Origin: Pseudomonas sp. M30-35
GTDB lineage: Bacteria > Pseudomonadota > Gammaproteobacteria > Pseudomonadales > Pseudomonadaceae
Direction: 5' to 3'
DNA: 64,000 bases
Assembly: GCF_002163625.1 (NCBI RefSeq)
Contig: NZ_CP020892.1
Location: forward strand, 372,001 to 436,000
Made by a program: the position numbers and the translations under genes. This document shows positions 1 to 7,933 of the stretch, in pieces. The first letter of the stretch is position 1. The number at the start of each line of letters is the position of its first letter. Below the pieces are notes generated by a model, which searched no databases, was not told where the DNA came from, and saw nothing but the letters and a program-made list of their open reading frames with translations.

Positions 1-257
1 GCGGCGATGCGATTACTGATCTGACCGACATTGGGATTCGCTTGAGCATCAATGGCGAAGTCTGCCAAGACGGCAACAGCAGCGACATGCTCAATCCGAT
101 CGTGCCAATGATCCAGAACATGGCCGGTCACTTTAATCTGCAACCTGGCGATGTCATCCTCACCGGAACTCCTGTCGGCGTAGGCCCTCTGAATAAGGGC
201 GATGACCTGCAGCTTGAACTGGTTGGCCTGAGCAGTTTTAACAGCCAAGTCCTCTAA
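1..257 (+). CDS. Fumarylacetoacetate hydrolase family protein, C-terminal part
   Basis: This is the last 84 codons of a gene that enters from the left edge, read in the frame starting at base 3. The end carries the FAH-family signature GDVILTGTPVGVGPL, followed by a short acidic tail ending QVL. Enzymes of this fold (YcgM-like acylpyruvate hydrolases and isomerases) cleave or isomerise beta-diketo acids with a bound divalent metal. The metal ligands lie upstream of the window and cannot be checked. The exact substrate is unknown. A TTG at 42 gives an open frame but sits inside the domain, so it is not a likely start. Confidence 0.8.
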   Translation, partial: GDAITDLTDIGIRLSINGEVCQDGNSSDMLNPIVPMIQNMAGHFNLQPGDVILTGTPVGVGPLNKGDDLQLELVGLSSFNSQVL

Positions 258-385
258 TGCTTGGCCCTGAACACCTTTCTTAATATGTGCAGGGATGCGC
301 GTTGAGCGGTATTTGAACTTTAGGATACGCCTAGATTGAGCGGTATCGTTTTTATTGAGTAATTGCGGTGCCCCAAAGCTCAAAG

Positions 386-1285
386 ATGTTCAGCACTGTC
401 TGTCGCAGCCTGCTGTTTTTAATGCTTGTGGTGTTTGTCAGTGTGGGGCTCTATCAACGCTGGGATGAACGAGCGTTGTTCTATATCAAAGAGCTGCAAG
501 CCAATGCCGAGGTGCAAGCGTCGAGCATTTGGTTACCCAGCTATCGCGTAACCCTATCCGATAAAGCGATTGATGGGCTTGAAGAGGGCGAGGTTTCCGG
601 CCTGACTTACCGGCCCAGTAGCAACACCTTATTTACCATATTGGGTAAGCATACCGAGTTGGTGGAGTTGTCGCTGACAGGTGATGTGCTGCGGCGTATC
701 CCGGTGACAGGGCTTGAAAACCCGGAAGGTGTCGAAGTGCTTTCTGGTGACTTGATGGCAATTGTCGATGAGCGTCAGCGTACGCTAACGATTTTCTCAT
801 TAACGGCAAGCACCACCCAGGTTGATGCTCGGCAGCAGATTCAGGTTGACTTGGGATTCCCTGATGCCGGTAACAAAGGCTTCGAAGGGTTGGGTTGGGA
901 CAGTCGTCAACAACGTTTGCTGCTCGCTAAAGAGCGAGACCCCCGTGGCCTTTTCAGCATGCCACTGCCGAGTAAAAGCGGTCCTGCGCAGGGCATGCAA
1001 GAACTGAACATTGATGATGTTTTTGTCCGCGATATTTCTTCGGTGAGTTTTGATCCGCGTACCGGACATTCGTTGATGCTGTCTGACGAATCGCGCGTGT
1101 TGGTTGAGCTGGATGCCAACTTCAGGCCGCGTAGTTTTATTAGTTTTGCCACCGGGCTCAATGGCTTGGGTTGGGGGATCAAGCAACCCGAGGGTGTGGC
1201 TATTGGTGCTGATGGCGACATTTATGTAATCAGTGAGCCCAATCTGTTTTATGTGCTGAGTAAGTCTGATGCTGGCGACGATTAA
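386..1285 (+). CDS. Membrane-anchored SdiA-regulated/CarP-like beta-propeller, copy A
   Basis: The product has about 299 residues. A single hydrophobic helix near residues 7-24 should anchor it in the inner membrane with the rest in the periplasm. The body has the repeated strand pattern of the SdiA-regulated (YjiK, phytase-like beta-propeller) family, with landmarks GNKGFEGL, AKERDP, VRDISS, LSDES and ISEPNLFYV. The same landmarks occur in the gene at 2019-2930, so the two are paralogs. In P. aeruginosa the relative CarP (PA0327) is a calcium-induced propeller with the OB-fold partner CarO, and here a CarO-like gene lies between the copies. The start is uncertain: ATG 386 gives an N-terminus like the paralog, while GTG 368 adds six residues. 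The ligand is not known. Confidence 0.8.
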   Translation: MFSTVCRSLLFLMLVVFVSVGLYQRWDERALFYIKELQANAEVQASSIWLPSYRVTLSDKAIDGLEEGEVSGLTYRPSSNTLFTILGKHTELVELSLTGDVLRRIPVTGLENPEGVEVLSGDLMAIVDERQRTLTIFSLTASTTQVDARQQIQVDLGFPDAGNKGFEGLGWDSRQQRLLLAKERDPRGLFSMPLPSKSGPAQGMQELNIDDVFVRDISSVSFDPRTGHSLMLSDESRVLVELDANFRPRSFISFATGLNGLGWGIKQPEGVAIGADGDIYVISEPNLFYVLSKSDAGDD

Positions 1286-1290
1286 TTTAA

Positions 1291-1445
1291 GGAACCTCTG
1301 AAAAACTACTGCGCTAGATATTACTGTGTTAAAAAACTGCTCAAAATACTCATTTAGGCCAACTAAAGTCGAGCGCGACCCCGGTCGCTTTTTCGCACTT
1401 TTTTGCCTTGTACTATCGTCGCTCGCTACCTTTTTCAGAGGCTCC
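1291..1445. repeat. Small inverted-end element, copy 1 (MITE-like, 155 bp)
   Basis: The ends are near-perfect inverted repeats: GGAACCTCTGAAAAA on the left and the complement of GGAGCCTCTGAAAAA on the right (14 of 15 match). TTAA directly flanks both ends (1287-1290 and 1446-1449), as expected for a 4-bp target duplication. There is no open frame inside. An internal stem GCGACC-CC-GGTCGC is present. A longer relative lies at 3454-3721. The mobilising transposase is not in the window. Confidence 0.65.
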
Positions 1446-1461
1446 TTAAGTTTGGCTTAAG
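1446..1461 (+). promoter_or_regulatory. Candidate CarR/BqsR response-regulator box upstream of carO
   Basis: TTAAG, six bases, then TTAAG again forms a direct repeat 72 bases upstream of the carO start. This is the tandem motif described for BqsR (CarR) in P. aeruginosa, and it also fits the wider QseB/PmrA pattern CTTAAG-N5-CTTAAG. In PAO1 the CarSR system controls carO. The sequence TTTGGCTTAAGCCAAA at 1451-1466 is in addition a perfect 16-bp palindrome. The site begins exactly at the end of the small element at 1291-1445. Confidence 0.6.
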
Positions 1462-1532
1462 CCAAAATTCAGCAAGGCTTCAGCTACGCTGGTTAATCTG
1501 ACCCTGTCATTCACTGATTAGAGATTCAGACT

Positions 1533-1880
1533 ATGAAACGCACTACTCTTGCACTGCTTATTGCACCCCTGTTTTCCACTGCCGTTATGGCTCAGAGCTA
1601 CAACGGTCCTAGCGCCAATGTTCAAGTGACCACCGTCGCCGAAGCAGTGAAGGCTGCTGATGACACTCAGGTTGTGTTGCAAGGTCAGATTGTCGAACGT
1701 CTGCGTGGCGAGCACTACACCTTTAAAGATTCGACCGGCACTGTCGAAGTTGAAATCGACGATGAAGACTGGCCAAGCCAAAGCGTTGACGACAAAGCCA
1801 CCGTCAAGCTAGTCGGTGAAGTTGATCAGGGTCGTAGCGGCGTTGAAATTGAAGTCGACCGCGTCGAACTGGTTAAGTAA
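1533..1880 (+). CDS. carO: Periplasmic OB-fold (BOF/YgiW) protein, CarO-like
   Basis: The product is a 115-residue protein with a signal peptide (residues 1-20, cut after AVMA) followed by one bacterial OB-fold domain. The domain contains the family pattern VVLQGQIVERL, FKDSTGTVEVEIDDE and VKLVGEVDQ. Relatives are E. coli YgiW/YdeI stress proteins and P. aeruginosa CarO, a calcium-induced protein linked to calcium homeostasis. The acidic stretch EIDDEDW could bind cations, but that is inference. The name is supported by the TTAAG-N6-TTAAG box 72 bases upstream, by CarP-like genes on both sides and by nearby yegP and rpiA. It is probably transcribed alone from its own promoter. Confidence 0.78.
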   Translation: MKRTTLALLIAPLFSTAVMAQSYNGPSANVQVTTVAEAVKAADDTQVVLQGQIVERLRGEHYTFKDSTGTVEVEIDDEDWPSQSVDDKATVKLVGEVDQGRSGVEIEVDRVELVK

Positions 1881-2018
1881 GCCAAGCTAGTTTTTTGTGA
1901 TTGGCGTTCCGGGTGTACTTGATTAAGTGCACTCGGAGTCAGCCTGAAAGTAGATGTACGCTGCTGCAAGAGAAATTTGGGCGGCGTTTTTGATGTGCAA
2001 TTTCTGAGAAACACAAAC

Positions 2019-2930
2019 ATGCGTTCCTTTTTCTCGGTTAAACGTGTGTTGCTGACCTTATTGGTACTGATGGTGATATTGCTGGCGGTAGCCGCCCAGC
2101 AGTTTCGCTTGTTTGAACGGATTTGGTTTAACGCGACATCTGCCAGCAGTAGTCAAACGGATGCAATCTGGTTGTCGGATTATCGAGTCAGTCTTGAGGC
2201 CAAGGTTATTGAGGGTCTGGAAGACGATATCTCAGCCCTGACTTTCGATCCTGATAGACGCACCTTGTTCACCGTCACCAATACGCAACCCCAGTTGATT
2301 GAGCTATCGCTTGATGGACGGGTTCTGCGACGCATTGATTTAGTCGGTTTTGGTGATGCCGAGGCGGTTGAATACATTCGCCCTAATGTGTTCGTTATCA
2401 CCGATGAGCGCCGCCAACGGCTGTTGCGGGTAGAAATTGATGACAACACTAAGCAGATCAACGCTGATCAAACCAAGCAGTTTTCGCTCAGTGTTGGGGG
2501 CAGTGGTAATAAAGGTTTCGAAGGTTTGGCGTATGACTCGGTTGGCAAGCGTTTGTATGTTGCCAAAGAGCGTGACCCCGTGCGGATTCTTGAAATAACC
2601 GGCTTTGCCGAGACCAATGCCGAGGAAAAGTATTCAGTGCATGTGGCTGATAACATCAAGCGCGACAAGGGTTTGTTTGTGCGTGACTTGTCCAGCCTGC
2701 AGTTCGACGAGAGAACGGGCCATCTGTTGGCGCTCTCTGATGAGTCCAGCCTGGTTATTGAGCTCGACGCCGATGGTAAGCCGATCAGTACTTTATCGTT
2801 GCTGCGCCGCCAGCATGGCTTGAAGGCGTCGGTGCCACAGGCCGAAGGTGTCGCAATGGATGATAACGGCGTGCTGTATTTGATCAGTGAGCCTAATCTG
2901 TTCTATGTCTTCGAGAAAAAAACAAACTAG
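2019..2930 (+). CDS. Membrane-anchored SdiA-regulated/CarP-like beta-propeller, copy B
   Basis: The product has 303 residues when started at ATG 2019, which puts a hydrophobic anchor at residues 8-28. An upstream TTG at 1977 would add 14 residues ahead of the anchor and is less likely. The propeller repeats match those of copy A: GNKGFEGLAYD, VAKERDP, VRDLSSLQFD, HLLALSDES, EGVAMDDNG and ISEPNLFYV. The family includes CarP of P. aeruginosa (calcium tolerance, virulence factor output) and E. coli YjiK. This copy is nearer to yegP and rpiA, matching the PAO1 carP position as recalled, so it may be the positional ortholog with copy A the duplicate. The ligand and enzymatic activity, if any, are unknown. 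Confidence 0.8.
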   Translation: MRSFFSVKRVLLTLLVLMVILLAVAAQQFRLFERIWFNATSASSSQTDAIWLSDYRVSLEAKVIEGLEDDISALTFDPDRRTLFTVTNTQPQLIELSLDGRVLRRIDLVGFGDAEAVEYIRPNVFVITDERRQRLLRVEIDDNTKQINADQTKQFSLSVGGSGNKGFEGLAYDSVGKRLYVAKERDPVRILEITGFAETNAEEKYSVHVADNIKRDKGLFVRDLSSLQFDERTGHLLALSDESSLVIELDADGKPISTLSLLRRQHGLKASVPQAEGVAMDDNGVLYLISEPNLFYVFEKKTN

Positions 2931-2940
2931 GGCAGTTCAA

Positions 2941-2994
2941 CAATCCTAGAAGTCACAACCATCCCAGAATTCACAACAACCCCAGAAGTCATAA
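2941..2994. repeat. Three degenerate 17-19 bp direct repeats
   Basis: Three tandem units share the core AGAAGTCACAAC or a close variant (2948-2959, AGAATTCACAAC at 2966-2977, and AGAAGTCATAA at 2984-2994), separated by C-rich spacers. They fill the gap between the stop of the propeller gene and the terminator at 2993-3030. No function is evident, and slippage duplication is the simplest origin. Confidence 0.5.
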
Positions 2995-3030
2995 AAAAGC
3001 CGGTGCTCAAACAGAGCTACCGGCTTTTTA
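2993..3030. terminator. Bidirectional Rho-independent terminator
   Basis: A stem AAAAAGCCGGT pairs with ACCGGCTTTTT around a loop of about 14 bases, with A and T runs on both sides. It lies between convergent genes, the propeller gene (plus strand) and yegP-like gene (minus strand), and can serve both. Confidence 0.85.
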
Positions 3031-3054
3031 TTGTTGGGCATTGCTTACAGAGTT

Positions 3055-3387
3055 TTAGCTCTCGTCGTTGAGCACAGCTATGGGCGCATTCTTTTGCACC
3101 GATTCAACACCGCCTTTACAGCTCGCGGCAGTGCTGTACATCTGGCTTTGGCCGACGACTTGGCCGTTGGTCGATTTGAGCACGAAGTAGTGCTTATCAT
3201 TGCTAGATGTTTTGATCTCGAAAGCACCTTCGCGCGCCGAGTTCTTTCTGACTGACTCAATGCCATTGAGTGCCGAATCCTTGGCTTTATACATTTCGCT
3301 GGTGAGAATAATCTCACCGTTACCTGCTGACAGATTGAAGTGAAACTGACCGTCTTTAGCTTTTTTCAGATGAAATTTGCTGGCCAT
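3055..3387 (-). CDS. YegP-family protein, two DUF1508 repeats
   Basis: The product is a 110-residue soluble protein built from two copies of the roughly 50-residue DUF1508 unit. Repeat 1 (about 4-49) contains FHFNLSAGNGEIILTSEMY. Repeat 2 (about 55-101) contains HYFVLKSTNGQVVGQSQMY. Each ends in a G(I/V)ESV(R/Q)KN motif. Small proteins of this family (E. coli YegP) are stress-associated but have no agreed biochemical function. A strong AAGGAGG ribosome site precedes the ATG. A long dyad at 3409-3436 sits just upstream and may be its operator. The neighbour rpiA follows the arrangement recalled from P. aeruginosa (PA0329-PA0330). Confidence 0.88.
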   Translation of the reverse strand: MASKFHLKKAKDGQFHFNLSAGNGEIILTSEMYKAKDSALNGIESVRKNSAREGAFEIKTSSNDKHYFVLKSTNGQVVGQSQMYSTAASCKGGVESVQKNAPIAVLNDES

Positions 3388-3408
3388 TGCGACCTCCTTG
3401 GTCGGGGT

Positions 3409-3436
3409 AGAGACAATTCGAGTCTAGCTTGTCTCT
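3409..3436 (-). promoter_or_regulatory. Dyad symmetry upstream of the yegP-like gene
   Basis: AGAGACAA and TTGTCTCT form perfect 8-bp arms with a 12-base spacer. With one mismatch the arms extend to 11 bp (GGTAGAGACAA and TTGTCTCTGCC). The site lies 22 bases upstream of the start codon, where an operator or 5' leader stem would act. No regulator is assigned. Confidence 0.45.
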
Positions 3437-3453
3437 GCCATCCGGCCAGCTCA

Positions 3454-3721
3454 GGAACCTCTAAAAAACTACTGCGCTAGATATTACTGCGTTAAAAACG
3501 CTCACAGCCTTTAGGCTGAACGCACTTTAGTGCGGCTCCGAAGGGGTGAGCAACGCGAATCAAATGCTCATTTACAACACGTAAAGTCGAGCGCGACCCC
3601 GGTCGCTTTTTCGCATTTTTTGACTCGCTGGCGCTCGCCCTTCGGGCCAGCCTTTGGCTGTTACTCCCGTTGGTAGTTGCGCCTTGTACTACCGTCGCTC
3701 GCTACCTTTTTCAAAGGTTCC
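3454..3721. repeat. Small inverted-end element, copy 2 (MITE-like, 268 bp)
   Basis: This copy has the same ends as 1291-1445: GGAACCTCTAAAAAA on the left and the complement of GGAACCTTTGAAAAA on the right. The shared parts include ACTACTGCGCTAGATATTAC, GTCGAGCGCGACCCCGGTCG and GTCGCTCGCTACC. It is about 113 bp longer because of two extra blocks rich in short stems such as AGCC-TTTA-GGCT and CGCACTTTAGTGCG. No clean TTAA duplication flanks it. It occupies most of the 344-base gap between the yegP-like gene and the end of rpiA, and no open frame of note is inside. Confidence 0.65.
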
Positions 3722-3731
3722 GTAAGTTCAC

Positions 3732-4403
3732 TTATCGAGTCAGACGCTTGACCCCTTCGCTGGTTCCCAGCAGTAATAAGTCGGCGCCGCGCGCGGCGAA
3801 CAAGCCATTGGTGACAACGCCGACGATCGCGTTGATTTGAGCCTCCAGTTCGCTTGGGTTAACGATCTGCATATTGAATACATCAAGAATTACGTTGCCG
3901 TTATCCGTGACTACGCCTTCGCGATACACCGGGTCACCGCCGAGCTTGACCAGCTCACGGGCGACATGACTGCGCGCCATCGGAATGACTTCGACCGGCA
4001 GTGGAAATGCGCCAAGCACCGGGACCAGCTTGCTGGCATCGGCGATACAGATAAACGTCTTGGCCACAGCCGCAACAATTTTCTCGCGAGTCAGTGCTGC
4101 GCCGCCGCCTTTGATCAAGTTCAAACGCTCATCGCTTTCATCGGCGCCGTCGACGTAAAACTCCAGGTCGCTGACAGTGTTTAGCTCGTACACCGGGATG
4201 CCGTGACCTTTGAGGCGGGCTGCGGTGGCTTCGGAGCTGGCAACTGCACCATCGAATTCCATTTTGTGCTTGGCCAGTGCATCAATAAAGCAGTTGGCGG
4301 TAGAGCCCGTGCCCACGCCAACAACGCTCTTGGCGTCCAGCTTGGGAAGGATATGGTCGACAGCAGCCTGCGCCACAGCTTGCTTGAGTTGGTCCTGAGT
4401 CAT
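3732..4403 (-). CDS. rpiA: Ribose-5-phosphate isomerase A
   Basis: RpiA interconverts ribose 5-phosphate and ribulose 5-phosphate in the cytosolic pentose phosphate pathway. The 223-residue product carries the phosphate-binding loop GTGST (31-35), the motif DGADE (85-89) and [11 protein letters not shown] (98-108). Asp85, Asp88, Lys98 and Glu107 align with the catalytic set of E. coli RpiA. The start at ATG 4403 matches the usual N-terminus MTQDQ; a GTG one codon upstream is less likely. The gene is transcribed alone towards the small element at 3454-3721, divergent from ilvA. A perfect TATAAT lies 40 bases upstream of the start. Confidence 0.97.
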   Translation of the reverse strand: MTQDQLKQAVAQAAVDHILPKLDAKSVVGVGTGSTANCFIDALAKHKMEFDGAVASSEATAARLKGHGIPVYELNTVSDLEFYVDGADESDERLNLIKGGGAALTREKIVAAVAKTFICIADASKLVPVLGAFPLPVEVIPMARSHVARELVKLGGDPVYREGVVTDNGNVILDVFNMQIVNPSELEAQINAIVGVVTNGLFAARGADLLLLGTSEGVKRLTR

Positions 4404-4442
4404 CACGGTTCAAAGCCTGAGTTGAAGATTGAATAGGCACTG

Positions 4443-4448
4443 ATTATA
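4443..4448 (-). promoter_or_regulatory. Putative -10 box of rpiA
   Basis: On the minus strand this reads TATAAT, a perfect sigma-70 -10 hexamer, 40 bases ahead of the rpiA ATG. The -35 region about 17 bases upstream is poor, so an activator or an extended context may be involved. The call rests on the -10 match and position only. Confidence 0.45.
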
Positions 4449-4592
4449 GCGGTATGTGCGGCAAAACCTCGCGCTGATTGTGCTGACGTTGCGTCGCAAC
4501 CCTTGTCCATGGCCTCAGATTCCGTGTGGTCTAGCACCGCCGCCGTGGGGTAGACTCGGGAGCTCAATTGGAACCCGCCTGCGATAGAGACC

Positions 4593-6107
4593 ATGCTCGA
4601 ACAATACGTTAAGAAAATCCTGACCTCGCGCGTCTATGACGTAGCGGTGGAAACGCCGTTGCAAGCCGCTCCTCAACTTTCAGAGCGCCTGGGCAACAAG
4701 ATTTTGCTTAAGCGTGAAGATCTGCAGCCGGTTTACTCGTTCAAGATTCGCGGCGCTTACAACAAACTGGTTCAACTGAGTGATGTTGAGCGTGAGCGTG
4801 GCGTAGTCACCGCATCGGCGGGCAATCACGCCCAAGGTTTGGCCATGGCGGCCAAGCACCTTGGGGTGAAAGCCACCATTGTGATGCCCAGGACCACGCC
4901 GGAAATCAAGGTTCATGGCGTGCGTTCGCGTGGCGGAATCGTTGTGTTGCATGGCGATAGTTTTCCTGAAGCCTTGGCGCATTCGCTAAAGCTGGTCGAG
5001 GAAAAGGGCTTCACTTACGTTCATCCTTACGATGACCCGGACACCATCGCTGGCCAAGGCACCGTGGCAATGGAAATCTTGCGTCAGTACCAAGGCAAGA
5101 TCGACGCAGTGTTTGTCCCGGTTGGCGGCGGCGGTTTGATCGCGGGTATCGCGGCCTACGTTAAATACCTGTGCCCGGAAACCAAGATTATCGGTGTGGA
5201 GCCGGATGACTCCAACTGCTTGCAAGCCGCCATGGCGGCAGGCGAGCGAGTGGTATTGGGGCAGGTTGGGTTGTTCGCCGATGGTGTCGCCGTTGCCCAG
5301 ATCGGCAAGCACACCTTTGATATCTGCAAGGATTATGTCGACGAAGTGATTACCGTCAGCACCGATGAAATCTGCGCGGCGATTAAAGACATCTACGATG
5401 ACACCCGCTCCATCACCGAGCCTGCGGGTGCGCTAAGCGTTGCCGGCATCAAAAAATACGTTGACCGTGAAGGCAGTCGAGGTCAGGTACTGGTCGGCAT
5501 CGACTCTGGCGCTAACATCAATTTCGACCGTTTGCGTCACGTTGCTGAGCGCTCAGAGCTGGGCGAGAAGCGTGAGGCGATCATCGCCGTGACCATTCCA
5601 GAGCAGCCGGGCAGTTTCAAGGCGTTCTGTGAGGCGCTGGGTAAGCGTCAGATCACTGAATTCAACTACCGTTACCATGCCGCTAAAGAGGCGCATATTT
5701 TTGTCGGCGTGCAGACTCACCCCGAAACCGACCCGCGTGCAGCCTTGGTTGAAGGCTTGCAGAGCAAAGGCTTCCCGGTTATTGATTTGACCGACAACGA
5801 GCTGGCCAAGCTGCACATACGCCACATGGTGGGCGGGCGAGCGGAGCAGGTCAGTGATGAGCTGATACTGCGCTTTGAGTTTCCTGAGCGTCCGGGCGCC
5901 TTGTTCAATTTCTTGAATAGGCTCGGCGGTCGCTGGAATATCTCGATGTTCCATTATCGCAACCACGGCGCGGCAGATGGTCGTGTTGTGGCGGGTTTGC
6001 AAGTTCCCCAGCATGAGCGCCACTTGGTTCCGGAAGCACTCGATGCGATCGGTTATCCCTACTGGGATGAGAGCGAGAATCCGGCGTACAAACTTTTCCT
6101 TGGATAG
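4593..6107 (+). CDS. ilvA: Threonine ammonia-lyase (biosynthetic threonine dehydratase)
   Basis: IlvA deaminates threonine to 2-oxobutanoate, the first committed step of isoleucine synthesis. The 504-residue length is that of the long, allosterically controlled enzyme. The pyridoxal-phosphate lysine is Lys51 in SFKIRGAYN, and the phosphate-binding glycine loop GGGG is at 178-181. Two ACT-like regulatory domains follow, at about 325-415 and 425-500, each carrying a (Q/R)PG(S/A) turn (EQPGSFKAF and ERPGALFNF). These bind isoleucine and valine in characterised relatives. The gene is divergent from rpiA. The downstream membrane-protein gene begins 13 bases after the stop and may be cotranscribed. 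Confidence 0.96.
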   Translation: MLEQYVKKILTSRVYDVAVETPLQAAPQLSERLGNKILLKREDLQPVYSFKIRGAYNKLVQLSDVERERGVVTASAGNHAQGLAMAAKHLGVKATIVMPRTTPEIKVHGVRSRGGIVVLHGDSFPEALAHSLKLVEEKGFTYVHPYDDPDTIAGQGTVAMEILRQYQGKIDAVFVPVGGGGLIAGIAAYVKYLCPETKIIGVEPDDSNCLQAAMAAGERVVLGQVGLFADGVAVAQIGKHTFDICKDYVDEVITVSTDEICAAIKDIYDDTRSITEPAGALSVAGIKKYVDREGSRGQVLVGIDSGANINFDRLRHVAERSELGEKREAIIAVTIPEQPGSFKAFCEALGKRQITEFNYRYHAAKEAHIFVGVQTHPETDPRAALVEGLQSKGFPVIDLTDNELAKLHIRHMVGGRAEQVSDELILRFEFPERPGALFNFLNRLGGRWNISMFHYRNHGAADGRVVAGLQVPQHERHLVPEALDAIGYPYWDESENPAYKLFLG

Positions 6108-6120
6108 GCCGTAAAACATT

Positions 6121-6561
6121 ATGGAACATTATCAACTGGTAAAAATTGCCCACAGCGCCGTAGCCATACTTCTGCTGCTCGGTCTGCTGGCGCATGTGTT
6201 TATGCTCTGGAAGGCTCAGCGCAGCGCTGATGCAGCGGTACTGCAACGCAAACTCAAACGTACGCGTTTTATTAGCATGCCGGTGCTGGGCTTGCTGGCG
6301 CTGACGTTGCCGTTCAGTGGTTACTGGATGGTTGACATGACAGGGCTACCGCTCAGCCAGATGTGGTTGTTGGCGAGCAGTGTGTTGTTTGCGGTGCTGG
6401 TGATTCTGGGCTTGTTGCTATCCGGACGCCTGCGTGTCTGGCTGGCTTTGGGTGGAGCGCCAGCCTCGGCAGGCTTGAAGCGCTTCTGCATGGTTTACGC
6501 GGCGCTGATCTTTATCGTGCTGATCGCGATCATGGGGCTGATGGGCGCTAAGCCGGTTTAA
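6121..6561 (+). CDS. Four-helix integral membrane protein (DUF2269-like)
   Basis: The 146-residue product has four predicted membrane helices, roughly at residues 10-30, 52-70, 80-100 and 122-143. The first helix has His and Met residues (HSAVAILLLLGLLAHVFMLW), and a short basic loop KLKRTRF follows. The pattern resembles DUF2269-type small membrane proteins, some of which sit near haem or respiratory genes, but no function is established. It begins 13 bases after ilvA and ends before a strong terminator at 6574-6611, so the two probably form one transcript. The family assignment is tentative. Confidence 0.7.
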   Translation: MEHYQLVKIAHSAVAILLLLGLLAHVFMLWKAQRSADAAVLQRKLKRTRFISMPVLGLLALTLPFSGYWMVDMTGLPLSQMWLLASSVLFAVLVILGLLLSGRLRVWLALGGAPASAGLKRFCMVYAALIFIVLIAIMGLMGAKPV

Positions 6562-6573
6562 GCGCTTCAGCAT

Positions 6574-6611
6574 AAAAAAGGGTTACGGCGCATGCCTGTA
6601 ACCCTTTTTTT
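6574..6611. terminator. Bidirectional Rho-independent terminator
   Basis: The stem AAAAAAGGGTTAC pairs with GTAACCCTTTTTTT around a loop of about 12 bases. It lies between the convergent membrane-protein gene (plus) and HAD phosphatase gene (minus). Confidence 0.88.
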
Positions 6612-6639
6612 GTGCCTGCTAATTGCCGCTGAAATTAAC

Positions 6640-7293
6640 TTAACGCAGCGAAATCACCGGCCATCCACGTTGTTCAGCTTCAGCTTGTAGGCGTGGGTCT
6701 GGGTCAACGGCGAAAGCGTGGCTAACCTGTTCAAGCAGCGGCAAGTCGTTCATCGAGTCGCTGTAGAAGTAGCTGTCTTCCAGGGTGTAGCCGGTTTCTT
6801 CGAGCCAGCGATTAAGTCGGGTGACCTTGCCTTCCTTGAAGCACGGTACGTCCGTGGTGCGCCCGGTGTAGCGCCCCGCGGCCATTTCGCACTCGGTCGC
6901 CAACAGCGTTTCAACACCCAGTCGCTTGGCAATAGGGCCGGTCACAAAGCGGTTGGTCGCTGTGATGATCACCAGTTTGTCGCCCGCCTTGCGGTGTTGC
7001 TCCAGCAGGGCTTCAGCCTTAGCCAAAATAATCGGTTCTATACAGTCGCGCATAAAGTCGTCGTGCCACTGCTGCAGCTGGCTCATTTCAGTGCGACCGA
7101 GAATATCCAAGGTGAAATTCAGGTAGTCGGTGATGTTCAGCGTGCCCGCTAGATAGTCCTGATAGAACTCGTCATTGCGGTTCTTGTAGGCGATGCCATC
7201 GAGAATGCCACGCTCACACAAATAGTCGCCCCATGCGTGGTCGCTGTCGCCGCCAAGCAGGGTGTTGTCGAGATCAAATAAAGCCAAGCGCAC
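6640..7293 (-). CDS. HAD-superfamily subfamily IB phosphatase
   Basis: The 217-residue product has all four HAD motifs: FDLDNTLL with nucleophile Asp7 and Asp9, Thr111 in IITATN, Lys155 in KEGK, and [11 protein letters not shown] with Asp179 and Asp183. A helical cap lies between motifs I and II, as in SerB and related IB enzymes. Pseudomonas genomes carry this gene next to rppH, where it is often labelled histidinol-phosphatase-like or phosphoserine-phosphatase-like. The true substrate is not known from sequence. Translation starts at GTG 7293 behind an AAGGTGA ribosome site. It is divergent from rppH. Confidence 0.88.
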   Translation of the reverse strand: MRLALFDLDNTLLGGDSDHAWGDYLCERGILDGIAYKNRNDEFYQDYLAGTLNITDYLNFTLDILGRTEMSQLQQWHDDFMRDCIEPIILAKAEALLEQHRKAGDKLVIITATNRFVTGPIAKRLGVETLLATECEMAAGRYTGRTTDVPCFKEGKVTRLNRWLEETGYTLEDSYFYSDSMNDLPLLEQVSHAFAVDPDPRLQAEAEQRGWPVISLR

Positions 7294-7434
7294 ACGTCAC
7301 CTTCACCGGTTTTGCTTAAGGATCAGCAGAATAGCTGCTTTTGTCAGTCATTCCTATTACACCAACTAGCGCGTTGCCGCTGTTGCAGGCTTTGTGGAAC
7401 AATGCCAATTCATGCGTTAACGAGGTTGTGCGCT

Positions 7435-7914
7435 GTGATCGACTCCGATGGTTTCCGCCCGAACGTCGGTATCATTTTGACTAATGATGCCGGGCAAGTG
7501 CTATGGGCGCGCCGGATTAACCAGGACGCTTGGCAATTCCCACAAGGTGGGATCAACGATAATGAGTCGCCAGAAGACGCGCTTTATCGCGAGTTGAATG
7601 AAGAAGTTGGGCTTGAACAGCGCGATGTTGAAATTCTCGCCTGCACTCGAGGCTGGTTGAGGTATCGTTTGCCTCAACGGTTGGTGCGCACGCACAGTCA
7701 ACCGCTGTGTATTGGTCAGAAACAGAAGTGGTTTTTGCTGCGCCTAACCGCTGATGAACAGCGCGTACGCATGGATCTAACCAATAAACCTGAGTTTGAT
7801 GGCTGGAAGTGGGTCAGTTATTGGTATCCTCTCGGTCAGGTCGTCACATTTAAACGCGAGGTGTATCGTCGCGCCCTTAAAGAACTCGCTCCGCGTTTGT
7901 TGACGCGGGACTGA
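7435..7914 (+). CDS. rppH: RNA pyrophosphohydrolase RppH (NudH)
   Basis: RppH removes pyrophosphate from the 5' end of triphosphorylated mRNA and so starts 5'-dependent decay. The 159-residue product begins at GTG 7435, giving the family N-terminus (M)[12 protein letters not shown]. An open frame runs further upstream but adds an unrelated basic tail. The Nudix box spans residues 38-60 (G-x5-E-x7-REL-x-EE-x-GL), with Glu56 and Glu57 expected to bind magnesium. The C-terminal [15 protein letters not shown] and [10 protein letters not shown] stretches are typical of RppH. ptsP begins 19 bases after the stop and is likely cotranscribed, as in other Pseudomonas. Confidence 0.96.
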   Translation: MIDSDGFRPNVGIILTNDAGQVLWARRINQDAWQFPQGGINDNESPEDALYRELNEEVGLEQRDVEILACTRGWLRYRLPQRLVRTHSQPLCIGQKQKWFLLRLTADEQRVRMDLTNKPEFDGWKWVSYWYPLGQVVTFKREVYRRALKELAPRLLTRD

Positions 7915-7933
7915 CATAGACTAGAGTCGAGCC

